Part shown: one piece after another, positions 43,805-53,057 of the stretch
Numbering within the stretch: position 1 is the first letter of the stretch
Layout: each line of letters opens with the position of its first letter
DNA from: Rarobacter faecitabidus
GTDB taxonomy: Bacteria; Actinomycetota; Actinomycetes; Actinomycetales; Cellulomonadaceae
Assembly: GCF_006716265.1 (NCBI RefSeq)
Contig: NZ_VFOS01000001.1
Location: 806,001 to 870,000 of the forward strand
DNA length: 64,000 bases
Direction: 5' to 3'
Made by a program: the position numbers and the translations under genes
Notes under the pieces: model-generated
The model's input: only the letters and a program-made list of their open reading frames with translations
Database searches by the model: none
What the model was told of the DNA's origin: nothing

Positions 43805-43869
43805 CCCTCGATGCTATCGCTTCGCGGCTATGCCCCGGGCGGGTGGACGTGTCGCATAGTCTTTTGTGC

Positions 43870-44232
43870 GTGATGACGACGCTGATGTGGCTGTGCCTAG
43901 CCCCGCTTGCCGCCCTGACGGGCTGGGCCGTGTACTTCGCGGTGAAGCATCGCGCCGTCATCCTGCGACAACTCTGGCTCGGCGCCGCCATCGAGGGACT
44001 GCTCATCGTCCAACTCGTCACCGGCCTGGTGCTGTATGCACAAGGGAGCGCCTCTGAGGATGTCGCCGTCTGGCTCAGTTACGCGATCGTCGGACTCCTC
44101 CTGCTGCCTGGCGGAGCCGTCATGGCGTTCGTGGAGCGAACGCGCTTCAGCTCGATCGTGATGGCGATTCTCGGCGCCAGCCTTATGGTGATGCAGTGGC
44201 GAATGACTCAGGAATGGCAGGTGATCTGGTGA
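43870..44232 (+). CDS. Small four-helix membrane protein, unknown function
   Basis: 120 residues with four hydrophobic segments (LMWLCLAPLAALTGWAVYF, EGLLIVQLVTGLVLYA, WLSYAIVGLLLLPGGAVMAF, SSIVMAILGASLMVM). I do not recognise a named family. GTG 43870 follows TAGTCT by seven bases. Its stop overlaps the next start (GTGA), so it works with the following membrane protein. It is divergent from pepA. Confidence 0.75.
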   Translation: MMTTLMWLCLAPLAALTGWAVYFAVKHRAVILRQLWLGAAIEGLLIVQLVTGLVLYAQGSASEDVAVWLSYAIVGLLLLPGGAVMAFVERTRFSSIVMAILGASLMVMQWRMTQEWQVIW

Positions 44233-44672
44233 CACGGCCCCAGGGCGGCAGCGGGCACGGACCCGGCCGCATCCTCGTCACGATCTACGCGATCCTCGCG
44301 CTCGCCGCCATGACGCGCGGCATAGTCGCGATTCTCCGGCACGGCTCCGATGCTCCGCTCGCCTACGCGCTGAGCATCGCCGCGGGCGTGATCTATCTGA
44401 TCGCGGCGATCGCGATGACACTCGACGGCCGCTGGCGCCCCGTGGCGTGGGCGAGCATCGGCATCGAGATGATCGGTGTGCTGGTGATCGGAACCTGGAG
44501 CCTCCTCGATGAGGTCACGTTCAAGGACGCCACAGTATGGTCGGCCTACGGACGCGGTTACGGCTGCATACCGCTGCTCCTGCCAGCGGCCGGCCTGTGG
44601 TGGCTGTGGCGAACAAGACCGCGCGAATCGGCGACAATAGAAGAGGGCTCGCGGGACGAGCGGGTCAAGTAA
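44229..44672 (+). CDS. Small membrane protein, unknown function
   Basis: 147 residues with four hydrophobic segments (ILVTIYAILALAAMTRGIV, YALSIAAGVIYLIAAIAM, WASIGIEMIGVLVIGTWSLL, YGCIPLLLPAAGLWWLW) and a charged tail. Its length and the mid-protein TWSLLDEVTFKDATVWSAYG are like a conserved actinobacterial membrane protein found before pyrD; function is unknown. It is translationally coupled to the gene before it and only 24 bases from pyrD. Confidence 0.75.
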   Translation: MTRPQGGSGHGPGRILVTIYAILALAAMTRGIVAILRHGSDAPLAYALSIAAGVIYLIAAIAMTLDGRWRPVAWASIGIEMIGVLVIGTWSLLDEVTFKDATVWSAYGRGYGCIPLLLPAAGLWWLWRTRPRESATIEEGSRDERVK

Positions 44673-44696
44673 TACCTAGTGAACCGAGGTGTGCCG

Positions 44697-45785
44697 ATGT
44701 TCTATCGCGCCGTTTTCTCGCTGATTTTCAAGCGAATGGACCCGGAGAAGGCCCACGAGTTCGCCTTCCGTGCCATTGAACTCTACGGGCACGTTCCGGT
44801 GATCCGGCGCCTCGGTGCTGGGCTCATCGCGCCCTACCGTCCCTCGGCGGGGGTCAAAGTCTTCGGGCGGACCGTCGTGGCGCCGTTCGGGTTGGCCGCC
44901 GGCTTCGACAAGAATGCTCGCGCGGCCGTGGGCCTCGCCCACATCGGCTTCGGCTTCGTCGAGGTCGGAACCGTCACGGCGCTCGCCCAGCCCGGGAACG
45001 AGCCGCCGCGCCTCTTTCGGGAGATCCCGATTCGTTCGCTACGCAATCGCATGGGCTTCAACAATGATGGCGCGCAAGTCGTGGCGCGCCGCCTGGATCG
45101 CCTGCGCCGAACCAAGGCCGGCCGAGAGGTCGTGCTCGGCGTCAACATCGGCAAGTCGAAGGTGACTCTCGCGCAGGACGCTGGGATGGACTACGCAACC
45201 TCGGCCTCGCTGCTGGCACCCTACGCTGACTACCTGGTGATCAACGTCTCCTCGCCGAACACGCCGGGACTGCGTGATCTGCAGGCGGTGGATTCGCTTC
45301 GTCCCATCCTGGAGGCGACGCGCCATGCTGCCAATATCTCCACTGCGCGCGCCGGTCGTCCGGACGTGCCGATCCTGGTGAAGATCGCCCCCGACCTATC
45401 GGATGGGGATGTGGACGCGGTTGCCGACCTCGTCGCCGAGTTGGGTCTGGCTGGAGTAGTGGCCGTCAACACGACCATCAACCACGACCTCGGCCCGGGT
45501 GGCCTCTCCGGCCCGCCCGAACTGCCGCGCGGCCTCTCCGTGGTGCGCCGCGTGCGGGCACGCCTGGGGGAGGGATTCGTGATAATCGGTTGCGGCGGCA
45601 TCACCACCGCCGGCGACGCGCAGGCATACCTCGACGCCGGGGCGACCCTGGTCCAGGGCTACACCGGCTTCATCTACGAGGGGCCGCTGTGGGCCTCGCG
45701 CGTCAACCTTCCGCTCGTGCGCGGGACCGCAGTCGCCACGACCGACCCGCGGACTGACTACGGGCTCGGCTCGTTCGACTCGTAA
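44697..45785 (+). CDS. pyrD: Dihydroorotate dehydrogenase (quinone), class 2
   Basis: 362 residues. The N-terminal helical membrane-associating part (MFYRAVFSLIFKRMDPEKAH) marks class 2. FMN and catalytic motifs: VVAPFGLAAGFDKNA, NRMGFNNDGA, LVINVSSPNTPGLRDLQ (Ser base), VLVKIAPDL (Lys), VAVNTTI, and IIGCGGITTAGDA. It oxidises dihydroorotate to orotate and feeds electrons to the quinone pool, in pyrimidine synthesis. ATG 44697 has an AGGTG ribosome site; a TAATAC box near 44670 may give it its own promoter. Confidence 0.95.
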   Translation: MFYRAVFSLIFKRMDPEKAHEFAFRAIELYGHVPVIRRLGAGLIAPYRPSAGVKVFGRTVVAPFGLAAGFDKNARAAVGLAHIGFGFVEVGTVTALAQPGNEPPRLFREIPIRSLRNRMGFNNDGAQVVARRLDRLRRTKAGREVVLGVNIGKSKVTLAQDAGMDYATSASLLAPYADYLVINVSSPNTPGLRDLQAVDSLRPILEATRHAANISTARAGRPDVPILVKIAPDLSDGDVDAVADLVAELGLAGVVAVNTTINHDLGPGGLSGPPELPRGLSVVRRVRARLGEGFVIIGCGGITTAGDAQAYLDAGATLVQGYTGFIYEGPLWASRVNLPLVRGTAVATTDPRTDYGLGSFDS

Positions 45786-45806
45786 ACCGAAGCCGATCCA
45801 TAAGCA

Positions 45807-45844
45807 AAGGGCGGTTGCCTCTGAACCCAGAGGCAACCGCCCTT
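45807..45844. terminator. Bidirectional terminator between pyrD and DUF3043 gene
   Basis: AAGGGCGGTTGCCTCT pairs exactly with AGAGGCAACCGCCCTT (16 bp) over a 6-base loop, in a convergent gap. Confidence 0.88.
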
Positions 45845-45881
45845 GCCGCAGCCTTCAACTACCGGCCGCGATGATCGGAGG

Positions 45882-46463
45882 CTACTCGGGGTAGTTGCCG
45901 TGCTTGTCGAAGCGCGGGCGCGGCATGCGCCAGCGACGGAACTGCAATGCGCGGCTTGCCGCGTACAGGCCCAGTGACCGCTCGCCAGCGAGCGTCTGCT
46001 CGCTGAACTTGGCCTTGATGCGCTTCTTGAGTTGAACCCACATGAGGATGGTGTCGCCGATCGCGAGGATTCCATAGACGTACACCAGGCCCATGGCAAT
46101 GAGCGCGACCAGCGTCATCTTGGCGGTCACAACGGAGACGATCAGCAGCACGATGGCCGTCACCAGAAAGTACTCGCCGAGATTCCAGCGCGCATCCACA
46201 TAGTCCCGGATGTACGCCTTGACTGGTCCCCGCTCGCGCAGAGGGAAGTTCGAGATGTCCCCGGACTTCATGGCCGCGTACTCGCGGTTGCGTTCAATGC
46301 GTTCCTTGTCGCGGGCAGCCTTGGTGGCGCTCTTGCGATCGCCCGCGACTAGCGGGCGGCGGTTGGCCGCCTGCGCGTCCTTGCGGCTCGGCGTGGGGCG
46401 GCCTTTGCGGGCGCTCGCGTCGGTGGATTCGGGCGCGTCGGTTTCCTCGGGTTCTCTTGGCAC
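45882..46463 (-). CDS. DUF3043 membrane protein
   Basis: 193 residues. A charged, lysine- and arginine-rich N-terminal third (ARKGRPTPSRKDAQAANRRP) precedes RGPVKAYIRDYVDARWNLGEYF, two membrane helices (about 95-145) and a basic C-terminus. This is the pattern of DUF3043 proteins of actinobacteria, whose function is unknown. GTG 46463 follows TAGAAT by six bases. Confidence 0.88.
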   Translation of the reverse strand: MPREPEETDAPESTDASARKGRPTPSRKDAQAANRRPLVAGDRKSATKAARDKERIERNREYAAMKSGDISNFPLRERGPVKAYIRDYVDARWNLGEYFLVTAIVLLIVSVVTAKMTLVALIAMGLVYVYGILAIGDTILMWVQLKKRIKAKFSEQTLAGERSLGLYAASRALQFRRWRMPRPRFDKHGNYPE

Positions 46464-46512
46464 TAGGACATTCTATCGGCATTCGCGGGCAGTGAAGCGA
46501 TACGGTAGTCCC

Positions 46513-47874
46513 GTGACCATGAGCCTTGAAAATGTGAGAGAAGCGGTAGCCGGGCGGTTCCCGGAGCTCGTCGATGAACTGATGGAACTGGTTCGTATTC
46601 CGTCGGTTTCCGCGCCCTCGTTCGCGCAATCCCACCTCGATGACAGTGCCGAGCGCGTGGCCGCGCTGCTACGCGGAGCCGGGCTCGACGACGCCCGGGT
46701 TGTGCGGACGGCCGCGAGCCGTCCCGCCGTGATCGGCCACCGCCAGGTCGACACCGATGCCCCCACTGTGCTGCTGTACGCGCATCATGACGTTCAGCCG
46801 CCTGGCGATGACGCGCATTGGGAGGGGCAGCCGTTCGAGCCCACGCGCATCGGCGACCGGCTGTTCGGGCGTGGCGCTGCCGATGACAAGGCGGGCATCG
46901 TCGCCCACGTCGGCGCGCTCAGGGCTCTCGGCGACGACCTCCCTGTGAACGTCACGGTGTTCGTGGAGGGTGAGGAGGAGATCGGCTCGCCCGCGATCGC
47001 GGAGTTCTTGGACGAGTTCTCCGCCGAACTCGGCGCGGACGTCATCGTGATCGCTGACTCGGCGAACTGGGCCGTGGGGGTACCGGCACTGACTACGTCG
47101 CTGCGCGGACTCGTGTCGCTCGACGTCAACGTGCGCGTCCTTAAGCATGCCGTGCATTCGGGCATGTATGGCGGCCCGGTACTCGATGCTCTCGTGGTCC
47201 TGTCGCGGCTGATCGCTACCCTGCACGACGACGATGGTTCCATTGCCGTCGCTGGCCTGACGTCCGCCGGCGACCCCGCCGTGGACATGGACGAGGCCTC
47301 ACTGCGCGCCGATGCGGGCATCGTCGACTCGCTGCGCCTGGCGGGCAAGGGTCCCGTTACCGCGCGGCTGTGGACCCGGCCAGCCATCTCGGTGATCGGC
47401 ATCGACGCTCCTTCGGTGGCGCAGTCCTCGAACACCCTCGTTCCCTCGGCCACGGCCCGAATCTCGGTGCGCATCGCTCCGGGCCAGGATCCGGATTCGG
47501 CTGAGGCTGCGTTGCGTGCCCACCTGGCGGCGCAGGTGCCCTTCGGTGCGGAACTCACAGTGGCGCGCTCCGAGAACTCGGGCAGGCCGTTCCAGGTGTC
47601 CGTTGACGCTCCGGGGATGGCGCAGGCTCGTGCGGCATTCGCGGCGGCCTGGGGCCGCGAACCGGTCGACGTGGGAATCGGCGGATCCATTCCGCTCGTT
47701 GCGGACTTTCACGAGCTGTTCCCGGAGGCGACGATTCTGGTGACCGGCGTCGAGGATCCGGACTCGCGCGCCCACGGGGCCAACGAGTCAGTGCATCTGG
47801 GAGAGCTGGAGCGCGTAGTCGTCGCGGAGGCGCTGCTGCTGTCAGAACTCGGCGCGACCTGGACGGAGCGCTGA
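46513..47874 (+). CDS. M20 family dipeptidase/metallopeptidase
   Basis: 453 residues. Zinc ligands appear in VLLYAHHDVQPPG, GRGAADDKAGI and VEGEEEIGSPAI, then VIADSANW; the dimerisation domain (about 190-330) holds HAVHSGMYGGPVLDALVVL and the last ligand lies in SRAHGANESVHLGEL. It resembles cytosolic non-specific dipeptidases. GTG 46513 follows TACGGT by six bases; ATG 46519 two codons later is a possible alternative. Confidence 0.92.
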   Translation: MTMSLENVREAVAGRFPELVDELMELVRIPSVSAPSFAQSHLDDSAERVAALLRGAGLDDARVVRTAASRPAVIGHRQVDTDAPTVLLYAHHDVQPPGDDAHWEGQPFEPTRIGDRLFGRGAADDKAGIVAHVGALRALGDDLPVNVTVFVEGEEEIGSPAIAEFLDEFSAELGADVIVIADSANWAVGVPALTTSLRGLVSLDVNVRVLKHAVHSGMYGGPVLDALVVLSRLIATLHDDDGSIAVAGLTSAGDPAVDMDEASLRADAGIVDSLRLAGKGPVTARLWTRPAISVIGIDAPSVAQSSNTLVPSATARISVRIAPGQDPDSAEAALRAHLAAQVPFGAELTVARSENSGRPFQVSVDAPGMAQARAAFAAAWGREPVDVGIGGSIPLVADFHELFPEATILVTGVEDPDSRAHGANESVHLGELERVVVAEALLLSELGATWTER

Positions 47875-48043
47875 CGCACGCCCTTCGCAGCGCCGACGCG
47901 GGCCCAAACTGCCCGGAGGCGTGTCATCGTTTGCCGCGCCTGCATTCGCATGCGCCGGTTTCGTGGCGCGCAAATGAACGAGCATCCCGCATGCGATGAA
48001 TCCCGGCGAGCCTGTCGAGATGATCCCGAGTACGGGACTGGGT

Positions 48044-49279
48044 CTACAACCCGGGCAACGCGAGCATCTGATCGAGGGCCGACCTGGCCCAGCGGGCATC
48101 GTCCTCGTCCACAGTGATCTGATTGGGCACCTCGCCGGCGAGGATCTGCTCCATCGCCCAGGTCAGGTGCGGCAGATCGATGCGGTTCATGGTCGAGCAG
48201 AAGCAGACCGTTGAGTCCAGGTAGTGAACGTTCTTGTCGGGGTGCTCCTGCGCGAGGCGGCGCACGAGATTGAGTTCCGTGCCTATCGCCCAATCACTGC
48301 CCGGTTCCGCCGCCTCCAATGCCTTGATGATGTACTCGGTCGATCCGACCATGTCGGAGGCTGCAATGACCTCGTGCTTGCACTCGGGGTGGGAGATAAC
48401 GGTCACGCCGGGAATCTTGGCGCGGATCTCCTCGACGTTGCGCAGCGAGAACCGGCCATGCACCGAGCAGTGGCCGCGCCACAGGATCATGCGCGCGTTC
48501 TTCAGTTCCTCCGGCGTCAGCCCGCCGTTCGGCCGGTACGGGTTGTAAACGACGCATTCGTCGAGTGAGATACCTAGGCGCAGTGCTGCGGTGTTGCGGC
48601 CGAGGTGCTGGTCGGGCAGGAAGAGGACCTTTCCGCGGCCCTCAACGCCGCCCACCTGGTCGAAGGCCCACCGCAGTGCAACCTCGGCGTTCGACGAGGT
48701 GCAGACCGTCCCACCATGCCGCCCCGTGAACGCCTTGATGGCGGCGGTGGAGTTCATATAGGTGACGGGAATCGTGTCCTCGGCGATACCCGCGGCGATG
48801 AGGTCGTCCCAGGCGGCCTCCACCTGCTCGATGTTGGCCATATCGGCCATCGAGCAGCCGGCGGCCAGGTCCGGCAGGATCACCTTCTGGAAATCGGAGG
48901 TGAGGATGTCGGCGCTCTCCGCCATGAAGTGCACGCCGCAGAAAAGGATGAACTCCGCCTCAGGGCGAGCGGCCGCCTCGCGCGCCAACTTGAAGGAGTC
49001 ACCGGTCACGTCGGCAAGGGCGATGACCTCGTCACGCTGGTAGTGGTGGCCCAGAATGAAGGCGCGTTCACCGAGCGCGGCGCGCGCCGCGCGGGCACGC
49101 TCCACGATGTCTCTTGGGGAGGTGCGCGGGAGCGCGCCATCACATTCGACACCGCGTTCGGACGCGAGATCGATGCCCTTGCCCATCAGCAACAGCGAAG
49201 CGGGACTCGGCTTCGGTTCCGAGAAGAGGTCCGATGCCGTGTCGCTTGCGAGAAAGGGCGCATTCAACAGATCGCTCAC
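48044..49279 (-). CDS. nadA: Quinolinate synthase
   Basis: 411 residues. Motifs: RAFILGHHYQRDEVIALADV, FILFCGVHFMAESADIL (first cluster Cys), LAAGCSMADMA, VISHPECKHEV (second Cys), and LDSTVCFCSTMNRIDL (third Cys region). It condenses iminoaspartate with dihydroxyacetone phosphate, using a [4Fe-4S] cluster, to quinolinate for NAD. nadB and nadC are not within the window. The frame is open far upstream, but GTG 49279, six bases after GAGAAT, matches the family's N-terminus. Confidence 0.94.
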   Translation of the reverse strand: MSDLLNAPFLASDTASDLFSEPKPSPASLLLMGKGIDLASERGVECDGALPRTSPRDIVERARAARAALGERAFILGHHYQRDEVIALADVTGDSFKLAREAAARPEAEFILFCGVHFMAESADILTSDFQKVILPDLAAGCSMADMANIEQVEAAWDDLIAAGIAEDTIPVTYMNSTAAIKAFTGRHGGTVCTSSNAEVALRWAFDQVGGVEGRGKVLFLPDQHLGRNTAALRLGISLDECVVYNPYRPNGGLTPEELKNARMILWRGHCSVHGRFSLRNVEEIRAKIPGVTVISHPECKHEVIAASDMVGSTEYIIKALEAAEPGSDWAIGTELNLVRRLAQEHPDKNVHYLDSTVCFCSTMNRIDLPHLTWAMEQILAGEVPNQITVDEDDARWARSALDQMLALPGL

Positions 49280-49555
49280 GCTCCGATTCTCCCATACCGG
49301 CGCGAGCATACGGCGGACGAGTCCCGGCACACGACTGTTGACGGAGCCCATTGGCCCGTACGCGTGCAGTGAGGAGGGCGCCGGGGCCGTGGGAATCGCC
49401 GCGAAGCGGACAAAACAACCCCTGGAATTCGCGTCGGTGAGTCGGAATCGCCCGTGCACTTGACGAGGATGCCCGGGGCAATCAGACTTGCTTGCGACAT
49501 TAATGCTCAGGCATCGAATTCTGAGTTCAAACTCGATTGGGAGAGTGGTACACAC

Positions 49556-50215
49556 ATGAAGCGCTCGAAGTTGTTCATCACGTCGATCGCCTTGGCGTTC
49601 ACCATGGTTCTGGCAGGTGGCGCGATCGTGACCGCGCAGGCCGCCGGTAAGGCAATCATCTGCGTAAAGAAGAGTTCACGTCAGGTGTATCTGGCGAAGA
49701 ACGGCAAGTGCAAGAAGGGCACGACGAAGACGGCGATCACGGGCGCCACAGGCCCGCGCGGCGCGACGGGCGCTCGCGGTCCCCAGGGGCCGGGGACGTC
49801 GCAAGTCATTGCGGTGCTGTCCGCGGGAGGTAAGCAGAGCTTCGCCGTCGGAGCAAACGTGGTGTTCTACGGCTGCAACGCTGGTGGCGTTCCGTGGGTC
49901 GCCATCCGTAACTCCAACACCGCCCTTCCGGTTCGCGTCAACGGCGTGACGAACGTGACGCAACGATCCGGCAGCGAGACTGTGGCCGAATCGGCTGCAG
50001 TGGGCTCAACGGCGGCAACGGTCAGCGTCATCTCGGCAAATGCATCGAGCTACTACATCGGTGGCGCGGGCGCAGGCCTCTACCTCGAGGCGCACATCTC
50101 TACTATCGATGCCAACTTCAAGGTGAACGATATCCGCGAGATCAGCCTTTCCTCCCAGCCGGTGAACAACCCCGGTTCGCTGCAGTGCAGCTTCGCGGGG
50201 CAGATCACGGCCTGA
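49556..50215 (+). CDS. Secreted protein with short collagen-like repeat
   Basis: 219 residues. A Sec signal peptide (MKRSKLFITSIALAFTMVLA..., cleavage near AQA) is followed by a basic Cys-containing stretch (ICVKKSSRQVYLAKNGKCKK) and a run of Gly-X-Y triplets (GATGPRGATGARGPQGPG). The rest is a beta-rich domain of about 135 residues with two further Cys. No sortase LPxTG motif or membrane anchor is seen, so it is probably released or held loosely at the surface. Function is unknown. GGGAGAG precedes ATG 49556. The 276 bp upstream holds no other gene. Confidence 0.75.
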   Translation: MKRSKLFITSIALAFTMVLAGGAIVTAQAAGKAIICVKKSSRQVYLAKNGKCKKGTTKTAITGATGPRGATGARGPQGPGTSQVIAVLSAGGKQSFAVGANVVFYGCNAGGVPWVAIRNSNTALPVRVNGVTNVTQRSGSETVAESAAVGSTAATVSVISANASSYYIGGAGAGLYLEAHISTIDANFKVNDIREISLSSQPVNNPGSLQCSFAGQITA

Positions 50216-50254
50216 CGGCTTCGCCGGGTGGCATGACCGCCCGGGGGCTAGTCC

Positions 50255-50307
50255 GGAGCCGCCACCCGCGGGCAGCGCACTTTGTGCGCCACGCGGGCGG
50301 CGGCTCC
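50255..50307. terminator. Hairpin terminator between the secreted protein gene and parC
   Basis: GGAGCCGCC-A-CCCGCG pairs with CGCGGGCGGCGGCTCC, with an inner GCGCAC/GTGCGC stem. The T-rich run is weak on both sides. Confidence 0.65.
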
Positions 50308-50366
50308 GTGTCGTTTGGGTCAGGCTCGCCGTTTGGGTGGGCTTCCTAGCCGCACCGCTTCCGCAC

Positions 50367-52838
50367 TCAGCGCCCTATGCCACCGACGGGCGTGGGTAGC
50401 GGCTGGCCTGAGCCATCGCGTCGCGGGTCCGGAGCAGGCAGTTCGACGGCGGCTCCCGCATCAGTCACCGCCCGCGCCGGCGACGCGCCGACCCACGCCA
50501 GGAGAAGGGTGTCCTCCCCGCGCAAGAATCGTTGCGCGCGAATGCCGCCGGTCGCTCGACCCTTACCCGGGTACGCCTCGAACGGCGTGACCTTCGCCGT
50601 GCCCGCTTGAGTACCGGGCAGCGCATCGCTCGCTCCCGCCACGGTCACGACAATCGCACCGTCGATGGCCGCCCCTTTGTCGACGACACCGAAGAACACC
50701 GCGCTCTCGCCGGGCGCCAGGCGAATCCCCGCCATGCCGGCGGCGGCGCGCCCCTGAGCGTTGACGGCACTGGCCGCGAAGTGCAGCAGCGAGGAATCCG
50801 AGGACACGAAAACCAGTTCGGAGTCATCTGAGGTCATCGCCGCACCGATGACGGCATCGCCCGGTTGGAGGGTAATAATGGGCCACTCGTCCTTCGCGGG
50901 GGCGGGTGCCGCCGCAAGCCGCTTCACCACCCCGTTGCGCGTGCCGAGCGCCAGCACACCCGCCCCCTCGTCAAGGGAGACGAGCGCGACGGCGGTCTCG
51001 TCCTTCTCGAGCGTGAGGAGGTCGCTCAGCGGTAGCCCTCCGGCGAGCCCGGGGTGATCGTGCGTCGGGGGCAGCGCAGGCAGGTCGAGCGTCGACAACC
51101 TCACGATGCGCCCAGCTGACGTCACCACGCCGATCTCCGCCCGCGCGGTCGTCGGCAAGGCGGTGCGCAGGGCATCGTGGAGGTGCCGGGCGCCGGTCGG
51201 CTCCCACGGCGTCGCATCGCTCGTGCGAGCGACCAGGCCCGTGACGGACAGCAGCGCCAGGCAGGGGTCGTCGGCCACCTCCAAGTCGAGCGCAGCGGCC
51301 TTCGCCCGACCGGTCGAGACTGCGGGGACACCGCCACCCGCGGCGTCCAGCAGGATCGTTCTGCGCGGCGTGCCGTATTCCGCCGCAGCCGCTGCCATCT
51401 CATCGTCGACGACCGTGTGCAGACGACCGGTGGATCCCAGGATCTCTTCGAGTTCGGCGATCTCGGCTCGCAGTCCGTCGCGTTCAGATTCGAGTTCAAG
51501 GCGAGAGAACCTGGTGAGCCGCCGCAAGCGTAGTTCGAGGATGTACTCGGACTGCGCCTGTGAGAGATCGAAGACGTCGATCAGGCGCGTGCGGGCGGTC
51601 TCCGCGTCGTCCGAACTGCGGATGACCTGGATGACCTCGTCGATGTCGAGGATGGCGAGCAGCAGGCCCTCGACCAGGTGCAGGCGCTCCCGTCGCTTGG
51701 CCAGGCGATATTCGCTGCGGCGACGCACCACCTCGATGCGGTGGTCGATCCAGACGCGCAACAGTTCCTTCAGGCCGAGCGTCCGCGGCTGACCGTCGAC
51801 CAGGCACACGTTGTTGATGCCGAACGAGTCCTCCATCGGCGTGAACCGGTAGAGCTGCTCCAGCACAGCATCGGGGTTGAAGCCGGTCTTGACCTCGATC
51901 ACGAGGCGCAGGCCGTGCTTACGGTCGGTGAGATCGGTGACCGCGGAGATCCCCTGCAACTTCTTGTTGGTCACGCCCTCCTTGATCTTCTCGATCACCT
52001 TCTCCGGTCCGACGAGGTAGGGCAATTCTGTGACGACGATGCCCTGACGGCGCGCCGTCACCTTCTCGATCGCGCACGTGGCGCGCGTACGGAAAGTGCC
52101 ACGCCCGCTGCGGTAGGCATCACGCACGCCGTCGAGTCCGACGATGCGGCCGCCAGTGGGCAGATCCGGCCCGGGAACGAGCCGCACCAAATCCTCGAGA
52201 TCCGCATTGGGGTTGGCCAGGAGGTGGCGGGCCGCGGCGACGACCTCGACGAGGTTGTGGGGGGCCATATTCGTCGCCATGCCGACCGCGATTCCCGCGG
52301 CTCCGTTCACCAGCAGGTTGGGGATGGCCGCCGGCAGCACCGCCGGCTGGGTCAGTTTGTTGTCGTAATTGGGGACGAAGTCGACGACGTCCTCGCCAAG
52401 GTCAGCGACCATTGCCATCGCGGCCGGGGCCATCCGCGCCTCGGTATAGCGCGCCGCGGCAGGTCCGTCATCGAGCGAGCCGAAGTTTCCGTGGCCGTCG
52501 ACGAGCGGCAACCGAAGCGAGAACGGCTGCGCGAGCCGGACCAGCGCATCGTAGATGGCGCTGTCGCCGTGCGGATGGAGGCGTCCCATCACGTCGCCAA
52601 CGACGCGCGCGGACTTCACGAACGGCCGGTCGGGTCGAAGTCCCATGGCCATCATCTGGTAGACGATGCGGCGCTGCACGGGCTTGAGGCCGTCCCGGGC
52701 GTCGGGTAACGCGCGGGCGTAGATCACCGAGTAGGCGTACTCGAGGAACGAGCCCTCCATCTCCTGCGCCACATCGATCTCAACGATCGTGCCGTCGCCG
52801 ATGGGCGGCTCTTCCTGGCCCGTTGCCGTGCGTGCCAT
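50367..52838 (-). CDS. parC: DNA topoisomerase IV/gyrase-type subunit A
   Basis: 823 residues. The N-terminal breakage-reunion domain has [35 protein letters not shown] and the active tyrosine in [14 protein letters not shown] (near residue 125). A coiled-coil arm with [19 protein letters not shown] follows, then a C-terminal beta-propeller (about 510-800) with repeated blades and no clear GyrA box. The second A subunit of actinobacteria is often named ParC; I use that name with caution. ATG 52838 is preferred over ATG 52865; a GGGAAGGGGAACG stretch lies before it. The B subunit is elsewhere. Confidence 0.9.
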   Translation of the reverse strand: MARTATGQEEPPIGDGTIVEIDVAQEMEGSFLEYAYSVIYARALPDARDGLKPVQRRIVYQMMAMGLRPDRPFVKSARVVGDVMGRLHPHGDSAIYDALVRLAQPFSLRLPLVDGHGNFGSLDDGPAAARYTEARMAPAAMAMVADLGEDVVDFVPNYDNKLTQPAVLPAAIPNLLVNGAAGIAVGMATNMAPHNLVEVVAAARHLLANPNADLEDLVRLVPGPDLPTGGRIVGLDGVRDAYRSGRGTFRTRATCAIEKVTARRQGIVVTELPYLVGPEKVIEKIKEGVTNKKLQGISAVTDLTDRKHGLRLVIEVKTGFNPDAVLEQLYRFTPMEDSFGINNVCLVDGQPRTLGLKELLRVWIDHRIEVVRRRSEYRLAKRRERLHLVEGLLLAILDIDEVIQVIRSSDDAETARTRLIDVFDLSQAQSEYILELRLRRLTRFSRLELESERDGLRAEIAELEEILGSTGRLHTVVDDEMAAAAAEYGTPRRTILLDAAGGGVPAVSTGRAKAAALDLEVADDPCLALLSVTGLVARTSDATPWEPTGARHLHDALRTALPTTARAEIGVVTSAGRIVRLSTLDLPALPPTHDHPGLAGGLPLSDLLTLEKDETAVALVSLDEGAGVLALGTRNGVVKRLAAAPAPAKDEWPIITLQPGDAVIGAAMTSDDSELVFVSSDSSLLHFAASAVNAQGRAAAGMAGIRLAPGESAVFFGVVDKGAAIDGAIVVTVAGASDALPGTQAGTAKVTPFEAYPGKGRATGGIRAQRFLRGEDTLLLAWVGASPARAVTDAGAAVELPAPDPRRDGSGQPLPTPVGGIGR

Positions 52839-53057
52839 CCGGTCCGTTCCCCTTCCCTTCGCCATGCGCAGATCCGGGCGATGCCAATCCGCTGCGCACG
52901 TCATTGTCGCACCGGGCGGTGATGATTCTGCGGAGAAACCGCCGATCGCACCGGGATAGTGCCCAGGTCGGACATCGGCGAAGTGCCGGACTCGGCCGGC
53001 GGCGTACTCGTCCAGATGCCCGGCGAGCTGGCCATCGTGCGACGTAGGCTTGGGATC

